Below, piece by piece: positions 1 through 8,550 of a stretch of 64,000 bases of DNA. The stretch comes from Streptomyces sp. ISL-87 (lineage in GTDB: Bacteria; Actinomycetota; Actinomycetes; Streptomycetales; Streptomycetaceae). The stretch spans positions 52,504-116,503 of the forward strand of contig NZ_JAGGOY010000076.1 of assembly GCF_018614095.1 (NCBI RefSeq). Reading direction: 5' to 3'. The notes under the pieces are model-generated. The model was not told the origin of the DNA. It did no database searches and saw only the letters and a list, made by a program, of their open reading frames with translations. Positions within the stretch are counted from its first letter, which is position 1; each line of letters starts with the position of its first letter. The translations under genes were made by a program, and so were the position numbers.

Positions 1-50
1 GAGCACCGCCGCCGGGCGCGCCGCCCGTCCCGCGGCCCGCGTTCCGGCCG

Positions 51-419
51 GTGACCATCCGTACCGCACGCGACGCGGTGGCCACGGCCGCGCTGTACCT
101 GCGCTGGCTCGGCTTCCAAGACGTACGGCAGCCCGACGGGCGGCCGATCCCCTCGGCGGCGGTGGACCTGAGGGCTCCCGGGCTGGTCGCGCAGGTGGAC
201 CCGACCACCGCGCCGGCCGGGCTGCGGGCGGTGGAGTGCGTGTGGCTGAACGGATTGACAGCTTCCGCGACCAGCGTCTACTTCGCACTCGCCGGGTACA
301 CGGAGGACGCCCGGACCCGGGCGGACGAGCTGGGGATACCGCTGTTCGTCATGGATCTCACCGGCATGCCGCAGCCGGTCAACGACCCGGCGGACCAGCT
401 GATGGGTGCGGGGGCCTAG
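51..419 (+). CDS. Restriction-endonuclease-like (Mrr-type) small protein, possibly 5'-truncated by the window edge
   Basis: A 122-residue protein if GTG at 51 is used, but the frame stays open to the left edge, so the true start may lie outside the window. The pattern of an N-terminal helix (AALYLRWLGFQDV), a 'VDLRAPGLVAQVD' strand pair, 'SVYFALAGYTEDARTRADE' and a final 'LFVMDLTGMPQPVN' resembles the C-terminal half of Mrr_cat-like PD-(D/E)XK folds, where the core reads D...(V/A)QVK. Here the expected Lys is replaced (VAQVD), so nuclease activity is doubtful. This is a fold-level guess from pattern only. It ends 103 bases before the glutathione peroxidase start. Confidence 0.55.
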   Translation: MTIRTARDAVATAALYLRWLGFQDVRQPDGRPIPSAAVDLRAPGLVAQVDPTTAPAGLRAVECVWLNGLTASATSVYFALAGYTEDARTRADELGIPLFVMDLTGMPQPVNDPADQLMGAGA

Positions 420-522
420 GCTCGGAGGCGATACCTGTTGCCGCTGCCGGTTGCCGCTGCCTGTTGCCTGTTGCCTGTCGGCTATTGCCCGGCGATCAGC
501 CCTTCCTGCCGAGGAGATCCCC

Positions 523-1011
523 TTGAGCCTGTACGACATCCCGCTGACCTCCCTGTCCGACGAGCCCACCAGCCTCGCGGCCTTCAAGGGCAAGGCGATC
601 CTGCTGGTCAACACCGCCTCGCAGTGTGGGCTCACGCCGCAGTACTCCGGGCTGGCCCGGCTGCAGTTCAAGTACGCCGAGAAGGGCTTCACGGTCATCG
701 GTGTACCGTGCAACCAGTTCGGCGGCCAGGAGCCGGGCACCGCGGACGACATCCAGACGTTCTGCGCGGCCGGGTTCGGCGTGACCTTCCCGATGCTGGA
801 GAAGTCCGAGGTCAACGGCGAGAACCGGCACCCGCTGTACGAGGAGCTGGTGAAGAACCCGGACTCCGAGGGCGAGGCGGGGGACATCCAGTGGAACTTC
901 GAGAAGTTCCTGATCTCCCCCGCCGGCGAGGTCGTCGGCCGGTTCCGTCCGCGCACCGAGCCCGAGTCCCCCGAGCTCGTCGCCGCGATCGAGGCGCAGC
1001 TGCCCGCGTAA
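523..1011 (+). CDS. Glutathione peroxidase family protein (thioredoxin-type peroxidase)
   Basis: A 162-residue peroxidase of the GPx family, which reduces hydroperoxides, in actinomycetes usually with thioredoxin. The peroxidatic Cys is in 'NTASQCGLTPQY' (about residue 36). 'GVPCNQFGGQEPG' carries the second conserved block with a Cys and the catalytic Gln, and 'WNFEKFLISPAGEVVGRF' is the conserved C-terminal Trp-Asn-Phe-x-Lys-Phe block. TTG at 523 is chosen because GAGGAG lies at 511-516 and the encoded protein then starts at the usual GPx N-terminus (LSLYDIPLTSL); longer reading upstream is low-complexity. Single gene, convergent with the acyl-CoA synthetase. Confidence 0.92.
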   Translation: MSLYDIPLTSLSDEPTSLAAFKGKAILLVNTASQCGLTPQYSGLARLQFKYAEKGFTVIGVPCNQFGGQEPGTADDIQTFCAAGFGVTFPMLEKSEVNGENRHPLYEELVKNPDSEGEAGDIQWNFEKFLISPAGEVVGRFRPRTEPESPELVAAIEAQLPA

Positions 1012-1050
1012 GGCCGCTCCGTCGCTCAGCTCGGCTGGCCTCGGCTCAGC

Positions 1051-2730
1051 TCAACTCAGCTCTGCCTCGTCGTACTCCTTCCCGGAACCGGCGGCGGTGA
1101 GCTCTCGCAGCTCCACCCGGCGGATCTTGCCGGACACGGTCTTCGGGAGCTCACCGAACTCGATGCGGCGGATCCTCTTGTACGGGGACAGGACCGCGCG
1201 GGAGTGCTGGAACAGCGCCCGGGCGGTCTCCTCCCCGGGTTCCCAGCCGGCGGCGAGCGTGATGTACGCCTTCGGTACGGCGAGCCGCAGCGGGTCCGGG
1301 GCCGGTACGACGGCGGCCTCGGCGACGGCCTCGTGTTCCAGCAGGGCGCTCTCCAGCTCGAACGGGGAGATCTTGTAGTCGGAGGCCTTGAAGACGTCGT
1401 CGGAGCGGCCCACATAGGTGAGGTGGCCGTCGGCGTCGCGCGAGGCGATGTCACCGGTGCGGTAGAGCCCGTCCGCCATGGCCTCGGCCGTGCGCTCCGG
1501 GTCGTCGCGGTAGCCGGTCATCACCCCGGCGGGCCGGTGGCGCAGGTCCACGCAGAGTTCGCCCTCGTCCGGGGACTCCTTGCCGGTGACCGGGTCGAGG
1601 AGGACGATCTCGTACCCGGGCGCGGGGCGTCCCATGGAGCCGGGCTTCACCGGGACCCCCGGGAAATTGCCCGCCTGGAGCGTGGTCTCGGTCTGGCCGA
1701 AGCCGTCGCGGATGGTCACGCCCCAGGCCTGGCGGACCTTCTCGATGACCTCGGGATTGAGCGGCTCACCTGCGGCGACGGCCTCGCGCGGGGGGTTGCG
1801 GAGCTTGGTGAGGTCGGACTGGATCAGCATCCGCCACACGGTGGGCGGGGCGCAGAAGGTGGTGACGCCGCCGCGGTCCATCTCGGCCATCAGCCGCTCG
1901 GCGTCGAAGCGGGTGTAGTTGTGCACGAAGACGGTGGCGCCGGCGTTCCACGGGGCGAACAGGTTCGACCAGGCGTGCTTGGCCCAGCCGGGCGAGGCGA
2001 TATTGAGGTGGACGTCGCCGGGGCGCAGCCCGAGCCAGTACATGGTCGACAGGTGGCCGATGGGGTACGAGGCGTGCGTGTGCTCGACGAGCTTGGGCCG
2101 GTCGGTGGTGCCTGAAGTGAAGTACAGCATCAGGGTGTCGGTGGCCAGGGTCTCGCCGTCCGGACTGAAATTACAGTCAGCGTCGTACATGTCCTCCAGG
2201 CGGCGCCACGCGGTGGGAACCTCCGGCCCGGCGGCGATCCGGGTGTAGCCGCCCGGGACGTCGTCGAACTTGGCGGTGTCCTCGGCGCGGGCGATGACGT
2301 GGCGGACGTGGCCCCGCTCGATGCGGTCGCGCAGGTCGGCCGGGCCGAGCAGCGGGGTGGCGGGGATGACGACGGCGCGCAGCTTCATCGCGCCGAGCAT
2401 CACCTCCCACAGCTCGCGCTGGTTGCCGAGCATGACCAGGATCCGGTCGCCGGCGGCGACGCCCTGGGCGCGCAGCCAGGTGGCGGCCGATCCTGACCGT
2501 ACGCTCAGTTCCGCGAAGGAGAGCCCGCGGCTGGTGCCGTCCTCCTCGACGATCCGCAGGGCGTCGGCCCCGTTCCCGGTGGCGATGTGGTCGAACCAGT
2601 CCAGGGCCCAGTTGAAGCGCTCGGGGCGGGGCCAGGTGAATCCGGCGCGGGCGGCGTCGTAGTCCCCGCGGCGCTCCAGCAGGAAGTCCCGAGCGGCCAG
2701 GAACTGTTCGGTGGCACTGTTCTCCGTCAT
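1051..2730 (-). CDS. Acyl-CoA synthetase (AMP-binding, medium-chain/acetyl type)
   Basis: About 559 residues, ANL superfamily. It adenylates a carboxylate and forms the CoA thioester in the cytoplasm. Seen: P-loop-like core 'LYFTSGTTDRPKLVEHTH', 'DGFGQTET' (A5), 'YRTGDIASRDADG' (A7), 'VGRSDDVFKASDYKISPFE' (A8) and the C-terminal catalytic Lys in 'LPKTVSGKIRR'. The layout and 'NIASPGWAKHAWSNLFAPW' resemble the ACSM/acetyl-CoA-synthetase-like branch. An alternative ATG nine bases upstream (2739) is possible; neither start has a strong ribosome site. The substrate cannot be read from sequence. It lies convergent to gpx and appears to be core chromosome. Confidence 0.9.
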   Translation of the reverse strand: MTENSATEQFLAARDFLLERRGDYDAARAGFTWPRPERFNWALDWFDHIATGNGADALRIVEEDGTSRGLSFAELSVRSGSAATWLRAQGVAAGDRILVMLGNQRELWEVMLGAMKLRAVVIPATPLLGPADLRDRIERGHVRHVIARAEDTAKFDDVPGGYTRIAAGPEVPTAWRRLEDMYDADCNFSPDGETLATDTLMLYFTSGTTDRPKLVEHTHASYPIGHLSTMYWLGLRPGDVHLNIASPGWAKHAWSNLFAPWNAGATVFVHNYTRFDAERLMAEMDRGGVTTFCAPPTVWRMLIQSDLTKLRNPPREAVAAGEPLNPEVIEKVRQAWGVTIRDGFGQTETTLQAGNFPGVPVKPGSMGRPAPGYEIVLLDPVTGKESPDEGELCVDLRHRPAGVMTGYRDDPERTAEAMADGLYRTGDIASRDADGHLTYVGRSDDVFKASDYKISPFELESALLEHEAVAEAAVVPAPDPLRLAVPKAYITLAAGWEPGEETARALFQHSRAVLSPYKRIRRIEFGELPKTVSGKIRRVELRELTAAGSGKEYDEAELS

Positions 2731-2775
2731 GAGAGGCATCGTGCCGCGTCGGAAGTAAGGATCACTAGAGCAGCG

Positions 2776-3951
2776 TCAGCCGCGGATTGACCCGAAGCGT
2801 ACGGAGCCCCGGCCGGCCGGCGTCTCGTTCATCCCCGCGAGGAGCAGCTCCCCTTCGGCGACGATCTCGTCCTTGACCGCCTTCGAGGCCGAGCCGAACA
2901 GCTCGACGGTGAGCACGTCCCGGTCCGCCCCCGCCTCCGCTCCCGCCTTCGCCCCCGCCCCCACCCCCACCTTCCACAGCCCGGCGAGGAATCCGTCGAC
3001 CAGGAGGGTGGAGTAGGCCTGGTTCCCCGCCCAGCTGCGCCCCTTGTGCTCGGGGGCGACCACGCGGCTGCGGTCGGCGTGCGAGAGCAGCAGGTTGTCG
3101 AACTCCGGGAGGAAGCGCGGCGGGGCGGGCGTCCCGGCATCCGGCCGGGGCGCGTCGGGCAGGTCGAAGAGCTCCACCCCGTTCTCGTCCCGGAAGACGG
3201 CGAGCCGGGGCCGCAGCCGCTCGAAGGCGTCCCGCAGCCGGGTCAGCCCCGCCCAGGTCTGCATGTCCTTGACGGAGGCGGGGCCGAACGCGCCGAGGTA
3301 CCGAAGCACCACGTCGTCCACGGCCTGGGCCTCCCCGGCCGGCTTTCCGAGCCAGTTGTCGACGGTGGTGAGCCGCACCTGACCGCTTCGCCCCCACACG
3401 CCGCGCGGGGTCACCTGGACGAGGGGCAGCCGGCAGCGCGCGGCCACGGACAGGGACTGCGGGTCGGCGTCGGGCCACTCCTTGAGGAGCTCGTCGCGGA
3501 TCTCCCCCATGGTGCGCGGCGCGGCCTCGACGTAGGCCCGGGCGCTTTCCGCGAGGCGCTCGAGGTCCACCCCGACGAGGCCCTTGCGGAAGTAGTTGAC
3601 CTCCCGGTCCCGGGCGGCCTGGACGAGCGGCCTCAAGGTCAGCGCGTCGTGCGCGGTGTGCGTGTGGATGGTGGACCGCATGGTGACCATCCGGACCACC
3701 TCCCGGGACTCCATCAGCCCGGCCAGCTCGGCGGGCCGGAATCCGGCGAGCCGGGCGTGCAGCTGGAAGTAGGGCGGCTTCACGTTCTGGGCCTGGAGCC
3801 CCACGAGGTGCGCGACGGCGTCCCGCGCGGACATCCCGGCGCGGCTCAGCAGGAGCTGCCGGGCAAGGGTGGCACGGTTCAGTGACCGCGTATCGAGTAC
3901 GGGATACGCCGGATGCGTCGGATGCGTCGAATACATCGTCCTGGAGGCCAT
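2776..3951 (-). CDS. Winged-helix DNA-binding protein of the AlkZ-like (HTH_42) family
   Basis: 391 residues. The family includes AlkZ DNA glycosylases, which unhook interstrand crosslinks with a catalytic Gln-x-Gln motif; here 'VGLQAQNVKPPYFQL' (about residues 50-64) supplies Q-A-Q. Further family blocks are 'VVRMVTMRSTIHTHTAHDA', 'RYLGAFGPASVKDMQTWAGL' and 'RFLPEFDNLLLSHADRSRV'. Several Streptomyces paralogues are general HTH_42 proteins, so a self-protection or repair role is inference. An alanine/glycine-rich insertion near residue 330 ('GAGAKAGAEAGAD') looks like a small repeat expansion. The start is supported by an AGGAGAGG-type ribosome site about 12 bases upstream. Confidence 0.85.
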   Translation of the reverse strand: MASRTMYSTHPTHPAYPVLDTRSLNRATLARQLLLSRAGMSARDAVAHLVGLQAQNVKPPYFQLHARLAGFRPAELAGLMESREVVRMVTMRSTIHTHTAHDALTLRPLVQAARDREVNYFRKGLVGVDLERLAESARAYVEAAPRTMGEIRDELLKEWPDADPQSLSVAARCRLPLVQVTPRGVWGRSGQVRLTTVDNWLGKPAGEAQAVDDVVLRYLGAFGPASVKDMQTWAGLTRLRDAFERLRPRLAVFRDENGVELFDLPDAPRPDAGTPAPPRFLPEFDNLLLSHADRSRVVAPEHKGRSWAGNQAYSTLLVDGFLAGLWKVGVGAGAKAGAEAGADRDVLTVELFGSASKAVKDEIVAEGELLLAGMNETPAGRGSVRFGSIRG

Positions 3952-4095
3952 GACAGCAAGCTAACCTCTCCTTGCGGACACCTCCTGTCCGCAACTCGAC
4001 CCCGGCCGCATTCCCGGGCAGAACCCCAGCGCCCCTTTCCCCAGATATCCTGCCCCTTGCCCGTAAACGCACGTTCGACCGGGAGGTGACCAGAG

Positions 4096-5262
4096 ATGGC
4101 CGAGCGCCCAGACCGCCGCCCCTCCCCGTCGTCCGGCAAGCGCCCGGGCTGGCGCCGCCCCGCGTCCCCGTCCGCGACGCCGCCCACCTCGCCTCCGGAC
4201 GCCCCGCAGCCCGCCCCGCCGGCCCCGTCGCCCGGGAACCACCGCAGCGTGATCGACTCCGCGGTCTACCGCGACGGACGCCGCGTCGCCTCCCCGGCCA
4301 CCCTCGCCGAGACCTTCCGGCGGCTGCGCGAACAGCCCGACGGCATGGCCTGGATCGGCCTGCACCGCCCCACGGAGCCCGAACTTCACTCCCTGGCCTC
4401 CGAGTTCAACCTCCACCCGCTCTCCATCGAGGACGCCCTGGAGGCCCACCAGCGGCCCAAGCTTGAGCGTTACGGGGACACCCTCTTCGTCGTACTGCGC
4501 GCCGCCCGCTACCTGGACGCCCTGGAGGAGGTCGACTTCGGCGAGCTCCACATCTTCGTAGGCCCGGACTTCCTCATCACGGTCCGCCACGGCGCCGCCC
4601 CGGACCTCTCCGCCGTCCGCCGCCGCATGGAGGCGAGCCCGGAACTCCTCTCCCTCGGCCCGGAGGCCGCCCTGTACGCCATCCTCGACTCGGTGGTCGA
4701 CGGCTACGCCCCGGTGGTCGAGGGCGTCCAGAACGACATGGACGAGATCGAGACCGAGGTCTTCCGCGGCGACCCGGAAGTCTCCCGCCGCATCTACGAA
4801 CTCTCCCGCGAAATGGTCGAGTTCCAGCGCGCCACCCGCCCCCTGGTGGGTATGCTCCACGGCCTGATGGCCGGCTTCGCCAAGTACGGCACGGACGAGG
4901 AACTCCAGCGCTACCTCCGCGACGTAGCGGACCACGTGACCCACACCAGCGAACGCGTCGACGGCTTCCGCCAGGCCCTCACCGAAATCCTGACCGTCAA
5001 CGCCACCCTCGTCTCCCAACAACAGAACGCCGAAATGCGCGCCCTGGCCGAAGCGGGCTTCGAACAGAACGAGGAGATCAAGAAGATTTCCTCATGGGCT
5101 GCCATTTTGTTTGCTCCCACACTCGTAGGAACTATCTACGGCATGAATTTTGAGTCCATGCCGGAGCTGGGTTGGAGCTTCGGATACCCCCTCGCGATCT
5201 GCCTCATGGGGATGGTTTGTGTCAGTTTGTACGTGATTTTCAAGCGGCGTGACTGGCTCTAA
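4096..5262 (+). CDS. corA: CorA-family magnesium/cobalt transporter with exchanged 3' end
   Basis: 388 residues. CorA channels are pentameric inner-membrane Mg2+/Co2+ transporters with a large cytoplasmic funnel and two C-terminal membrane helices joined by the signature Y/G-M-N; here 'GTIYGMNFESMPELGW' is intact. The C-terminus is basic ('FKRRDWL'). Start ATG 4096 follows GGGAGGTG. The first 60 residues are a Pro-rich, disordered extension. Oddity: up to about base 5087 the codons are strongly GC3, whereas the remaining ~58 codons use ATT, TCA, TTT, GTA, AAT and similar. A second, GC-rich homologous 3' end is displaced to 31074-31265. This is what integration of an element with a replacement 3' end would leave; the protein should still be functional. 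Confidence 0.93.
   Translation: MAERPDRRPSPSSGKRPGWRRPASPSATPPTSPPDAPQPAPPAPSPGNHRSVIDSAVYRDGRRVASPATLAETFRRLREQPDGMAWIGLHRPTEPELHSLASEFNLHPLSIEDALEAHQRPKLERYGDTLFVVLRAARYLDALEEVDFGELHIFVGPDFLITVRHGAAPDLSAVRRRMEASPELLSLGPEAALYAILDSVVDGYAPVVEGVQNDMDEIETEVFRGDPEVSRRIYELSREMVEFQRATRPLVGMLHGLMAGFAKYGTDEELQRYLRDVADHVTHTSERVDGFRQALTEILTVNATLVSQQQNAEMRALAEAGFEQNEEIKKISSWAAILFAPTLVGTIYGMNFESMPELGWSFGYPLAICLMGMVCVSLYVIFKRRDWL
5078..5087 (+). repeat. Putative attL core (10-bp identity with 31081-31090) inside corA
   Basis: TCAAGAAGAT occurs here and at the start of the displaced corA tail at 31081-31090. Downstream of it the two copies encode the same protein segment (KKISSWAAILFAP) with different codons, so the nucleotide identity breaks down. 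Codon usage of corA changes at this point. I read it as the crossover of a site-specific integration event; the exact core could be a few bases shorter or longer. Confidence 0.55.
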
Positions 5263-6037
5263 TTCCCCTCGCGTCACGCTCAGCCATCCTTCGCACTTCA
5301 CTTTCGCATCGCTCACAGATCGGCCCAGAAGCGGCCGTGGGGAGTCCCTGGGGGGAATAGATGCGGGTGATCTCCTCGCCCTCCCTCCAGAGGGCCTCTG
5401 ACCTGGCCTTTTAGGGACCCGGGAACGCTGGGGAGAATCTGGGGAGAACCCAGCCCGCCAGCAGGACGTCGCACCTACGCCGTCAAGGCCGCCTGTCCTC
5501 CGGTTCGCCGCCCCCTGCAACCGCGCAGCGACGCCGTGGCCAATCGCAGGGAGTGACACCGGACAGTGCCTGGCGCCGCCGCCTGGAGCTGCGGGAAGGC
5601 CGCGCGACTGTCAACGGCAGCTGCAACCGTCGATCGACGAGACCGGACCCCGCGCATGAGCCGCCCAGAACCTGGCAGGGTCCGGCTCGCCGGAGGGTCC
5701 TTGACGCTCCAGCCCATGGCTGACTCCGCACGGCGGCAGTACCTCGCGACTGCCGCTAGGAGTCGCGACCCGCTCGATGTGATGGGCCATCGGAAACAAG
5801 CACGATTTCGAGCTGCCGAAGAATGCGCAGCTCAGGAAGATTTTCCGGCTTCTGAACGCCGGGTGGCCGGGGCTGGAGCGTCAAACGCGCATCACGGCCC
5901 AGCAGGCTCCTGGGCGGACCCTGCATGGGGCATGAGCGTCGTATCTGGGTCGAGGCTCCCGGCAGACGGGCCCTGCGTCCGATGTCTCGCCCAGGCTCCG
6001 CCGTCCAGGGCTGCCTTGCGCTGCAGCCTGCGAGAAC
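5263..6037. other. 775-bp region without a recognisable gene, inside the left end of the putative island
   Basis: Between corA and the acyl-CoA dehydrogenase no open frame resembles a known protein and codon bias is absent. It contains one copy of the G-rich dispersed repeat at 5429-5449. If the 5.1-31.1 kb segment is an integrated element this is where attachment-site-proximal or decayed integrase sequence would be expected, but I cannot recognise an integrase remnant in any frame. Confidence 0.5.
5429..5449 (+). repeat. G-rich dispersed repeat, copy A
   Basis: CTGGGGAGAATCTGGGGAGAA, 21 bases identical to the copy at 31331-31351 and matching the first half of the longer copies at 30919-30976 and 63855-63913. 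It sits 166 bases after the corA stop; the 31331 copy sits 65 bases after the displaced corA tail. Confidence 0.8.
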
Positions 6038-7198
6038 TCAGGCCGGGAGGCCCAGTTCCCTCGCGATCAGCATGCGCTGCACCTCGCTCGTGCCCTCGCC
6101 GATCTCCAGGATCTTGGAGTCCCGCCACATCCGCGCCACCGGGTACTCGTTCATGAACCCGTACCCACCATGGATCTGCGTCGCCTCACGCGCGTTGTCC
6201 ACCGCCACCGTCGAGGAGTACAGCTTCGCCACCGCCGCCTCCTTCTTGAACGACTCCCCCCGCACCAACCGCGACGCCGCGTCCCGCCAACCAACCCGCG
6301 CCATGTGGGCCCGCATCTCCATGTCCGCCAGCTTGAACTGGATGGCCTGGTAATCGCCGATCGGGCGCCCGAACGCGCGACGCTCACGCGCGTACTTCAC
6401 CGATTCATCCACACACCCCTGCGCCAACCCCGTTGCCAGCGCCGCGATCGCCACCCGCCCCTCGTCCAGGATCCGCAGGAACTGCGCGTACCCACGCCCC
6501 TCCTCACCCAGCAGATTCCCACCCGGCACCCGCACGTCCGAGAACGACAGCCCACGTGTGTCCGACGCGTTCCAGCCCACCTTTGAATACGGCGCCGCCA
6601 CCGTGAAGCCCGGCGTCCCCGAAGGCACGATGATCGACGAGATCAGCGGCCGCCCGTCCGGCTTGCGACCCGTCACCGCCGTCACCGTCACCAGGCCCGT
6701 GATGTCCGTACCCGAGTTGGTGATGAAGCACTTCGACCCGTTGATCACCCACTCACCCGTCGCCTCGTCCCGCACCGCCGTCGTCCGCGTCCCGCCCGCA
6801 TCCGAACCGCACTCCGGCTCCGTCAGCCCGAACGCCCCCAGCATTTCCCCCGCACACAACTTCGGCAGCCACTGCCGCTTCTGCTCCTCCGTCCCGAAAC
6901 GGAACACCGGCATCGCACCCAGCGAGACACCCGCCTCCAGCGTGATCGCCACCGAGGAGTCCACCCGCGCCAGCTCCTCCAACGCGATCCCCAGGGCCAG
7001 GTAGTCCCCGCCCATCCCTCCGTACTCCTCCGGGAAGGGCAGCCCGAACAGCCCCATCCGCCCCATTTCCCGCACGATCTCGTACGGAAACTCGTGGCGC
7101 TCGTACAGATCTCCGATCTTCGGGGCCACCACGTCATGGGCGAACTCGGCTACGGTGCGGCGCAGTTCATCGTGCTCGACGGTGAGGCGATGGTCCAT
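6038..7198 (-). CDS. Acyl-CoA dehydrogenase (short/branched-chain, AcdH-like)
   Basis: 386 residues, FAD flavoenzyme that introduces the alpha,beta double bond into acyl-CoA and passes electrons to ETF. Family blocks: 'GAFGLTEPECGSDAGGTRT' and 'CFITNSGTDITG' (FAD/substrate), 'RRAFGRPIGDYQAIQF', 'ATQIHGGYGFMNEYPVAR', and the catalytic base Glu in 'EIGEGTSEVQRM'. It closely resembles the Streptomyces AcdH type that handles isobutyryl-, isovaleryl- and n-butyryl-CoA. It is last in the minus-strand gene run, 71 bases after the aminotransferase. Next to branched-chain 2-oxoacid dehydrogenase genes it probably desaturates the acyl-CoA used as the NRPS cap. A plain valine-catabolism gene that happens to flank the cluster is the alternative. 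Confidence 0.9.
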   Translation of the reverse strand: MDHRLTVEHDELRRTVAEFAHDVVAPKIGDLYERHEFPYEIVREMGRMGLFGLPFPEEYGGMGGDYLALGIALEELARVDSSVAITLEAGVSLGAMPVFRFGTEEQKRQWLPKLCAGEMLGAFGLTEPECGSDAGGTRTTAVRDEATGEWVINGSKCFITNSGTDITGLVTVTAVTGRKPDGRPLISSIIVPSGTPGFTVAAPYSKVGWNASDTRGLSFSDVRVPGGNLLGEEGRGYAQFLRILDEGRVAIAALATGLAQGCVDESVKYARERRAFGRPIGDYQAIQFKLADMEMRAHMARVGWRDAASRLVRGESFKKEAAVAKLYSSTVAVDNAREATQIHGGYGFMNEYPVARMWRDSKILEIGEGTSEVQRMLIARELGLPA

Positions 7199-7269
7199 GG
7201 TCTTCGGCGGTCCTTAAGTGAGAGGGTTCGTACACAAGAAGAGCCGGCGGGGTCAGTCCGCCCGGCGGG

Positions 7270-8478
7270 TCAGGCCTGCCACTTCCCGGTCAGTCGCGAG
7301 GTGGCTTCGCGCACCACGTCCGCAGGCTTGCAGAAGGAGAAGCGCACGAGATGGTCGGTGTGCGGGTTCTGCGGGTTGTGTCGGAATGCGGAGCAGGGAA
7401 TGGCCGTTACCCCCGCGCGCGCGGGAAGGTCGCGGCAGAACCGCGTCCCGTCCAGATAGCCGGCTCCCCGTACGTCCGCCTGGAGGAAGTACCCGCCTTC
7501 GCCGCGATAGGTGCGCAGTCCGGCCTGTTCGAGACCGGTGCGCAGCAGGTCCCTGTGGCGTTGCAGCGTGCCGCGCAGGGCCGCCGTCCACGCCTCCTCG
7601 TCGCCGAGCATGCGCGCCACGGCGAGCTGGAACGGGGTGCCGGAAGCGAAGGTGAGGAACTGCTTGACGGAGAGGACGGCTTCCACCAGCCTGCCCGGTC
7701 CGCAGGCCCAGCCGACCTTCCAGCCGGTGACGTTGAATGTCTTGCCCGCAGACGAGACCACCAGGGTGCGCTCCCGCATGCCGGGGACCGAGGCGAGCGA
7801 GTGGTGCCCGGCCCCGTCGTACACAAGGTGTTCGTAGACCTCGTCCGTGACGGCGGTCAGTTCGTGGTCCAGGCACACCCGGGCCATGGCGGCCAGTTCC
7901 GCAGCGGTGAAGACCTTGCCCGTGGGGTTGTGGGGTGAGTTGAGCAGCAGCAACCGGGTGCGCGGGGTGACCGCCGCCCGCAGCGCGGCCTCGTCCAGGC
8001 AGAACCGGTCGCCCTCCGTCGCCAGCGGGACGGCGACGAGCCGGGCGCCCGCCAGCGAGGCGGCGGCTTCGTAGGCGTCGTAGCAGGGGTCAAGCGTGAG
8101 GACCTCGTCCCCGGGGTTGCACAGTGCCAGCAAGGCCGCTGTGACGGCCTCGGTCGCTCCGGCGGTGACGACGACCTCGCGGTCGGCGTCGTAATGGATT
8201 CCGAAGCGACGCAACCGGCTGTTCGCTATCGCCCTCCGCAGCTCGGCCAGGCCCGCTGCGGGCGGGTACTGGTTGTGCCCTTCGGCGATGGCCGCCATGG
8301 CGTCGTCCAGGAGGACGCGGGGGGCGCTCAGCCCGGGTGCCCCCTGACCCAGGTCGATCGCACCGTACCGCTCGGCGAGCTCGCGGGTCTCGGTAAAAAC
8401 GGACGGGCGGAAGTTCTGGATGCGATCGGCCCTGAGCAGGCGCGGGCGCGTGGGCGGCAGGGGCTGTGCCGACGGCAC
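7270..8478 (-). CDS. PLP-dependent class I/II aminotransferase
   Basis: 402 residues, fold type I. The Schiff-base Lys is in 'SSAGKTFNVTGWKVGW'; other landmarks are 'YPPAAGLAELRRAIA', 'VTAGATEAVTAALLAL', 'LLNSPHNPTGKVF' (PLP-binding Asn), 'TDEVYEHLVYDG' (Asp/Tyr) and a C-terminal Arg in 'DHLVRFSFCKP'. It is most like kynurenine/methionine (YbdL-type) and succinyl-DAP aminotransferases. In context it may interconvert a branched-chain or aromatic amino acid and the 2-oxoacid used by the adjacent dehydrogenase; substrate cannot be told from sequence. 72 bases separate it from the E2 gene upstream in the same run. Confidence 0.9.
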   Translation of the reverse strand: MPSAQPLPPTRPRLLRADRIQNFRPSVFTETRELAERYGAIDLGQGAPGLSAPRVLLDDAMAAIAEGHNQYPPAAGLAELRRAIANSRLRRFGIHYDADREVVVTAGATEAVTAALLALCNPGDEVLTLDPCYDAYEAAASLAGARLVAVPLATEGDRFCLDEAALRAAVTPRTRLLLLNSPHNPTGKVFTAAELAAMARVCLDHELTAVTDEVYEHLVYDGAGHHSLASVPGMRERTLVVSSAGKTFNVTGWKVGWACGPGRLVEAVLSVKQFLTFASGTPFQLAVARMLGDEEAWTAALRGTLQRHRDLLRTGLEQAGLRTYRGEGGYFLQADVRGAGYLDGTRFCRDLPARAGVTAIPCSAFRHNPQNPHTDHLVRFSFCKPADVVREATSRLTGKWQA

Positions 8479-8550
8479 TGTGGTGGTGTCCTTTCCTCGG
8501 GTACAGGGAGTCAGGAGTCTGGGACAGGGAGGGAGTGCGGGGGTGCCCGC

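Noticed and set aside
5263..6037. Decayed tyrosine or serine integrase at the left island end
   Set aside because: Searched by eye for R...HxxR...Y or serine recombinase blocks in all frames; none found.
5566..6156. Plus-strand 196-codon frame after corA
   Set aside because: No family resemblance, poor codon bias, and it overlaps the acyl-CoA dehydrogenase gene.
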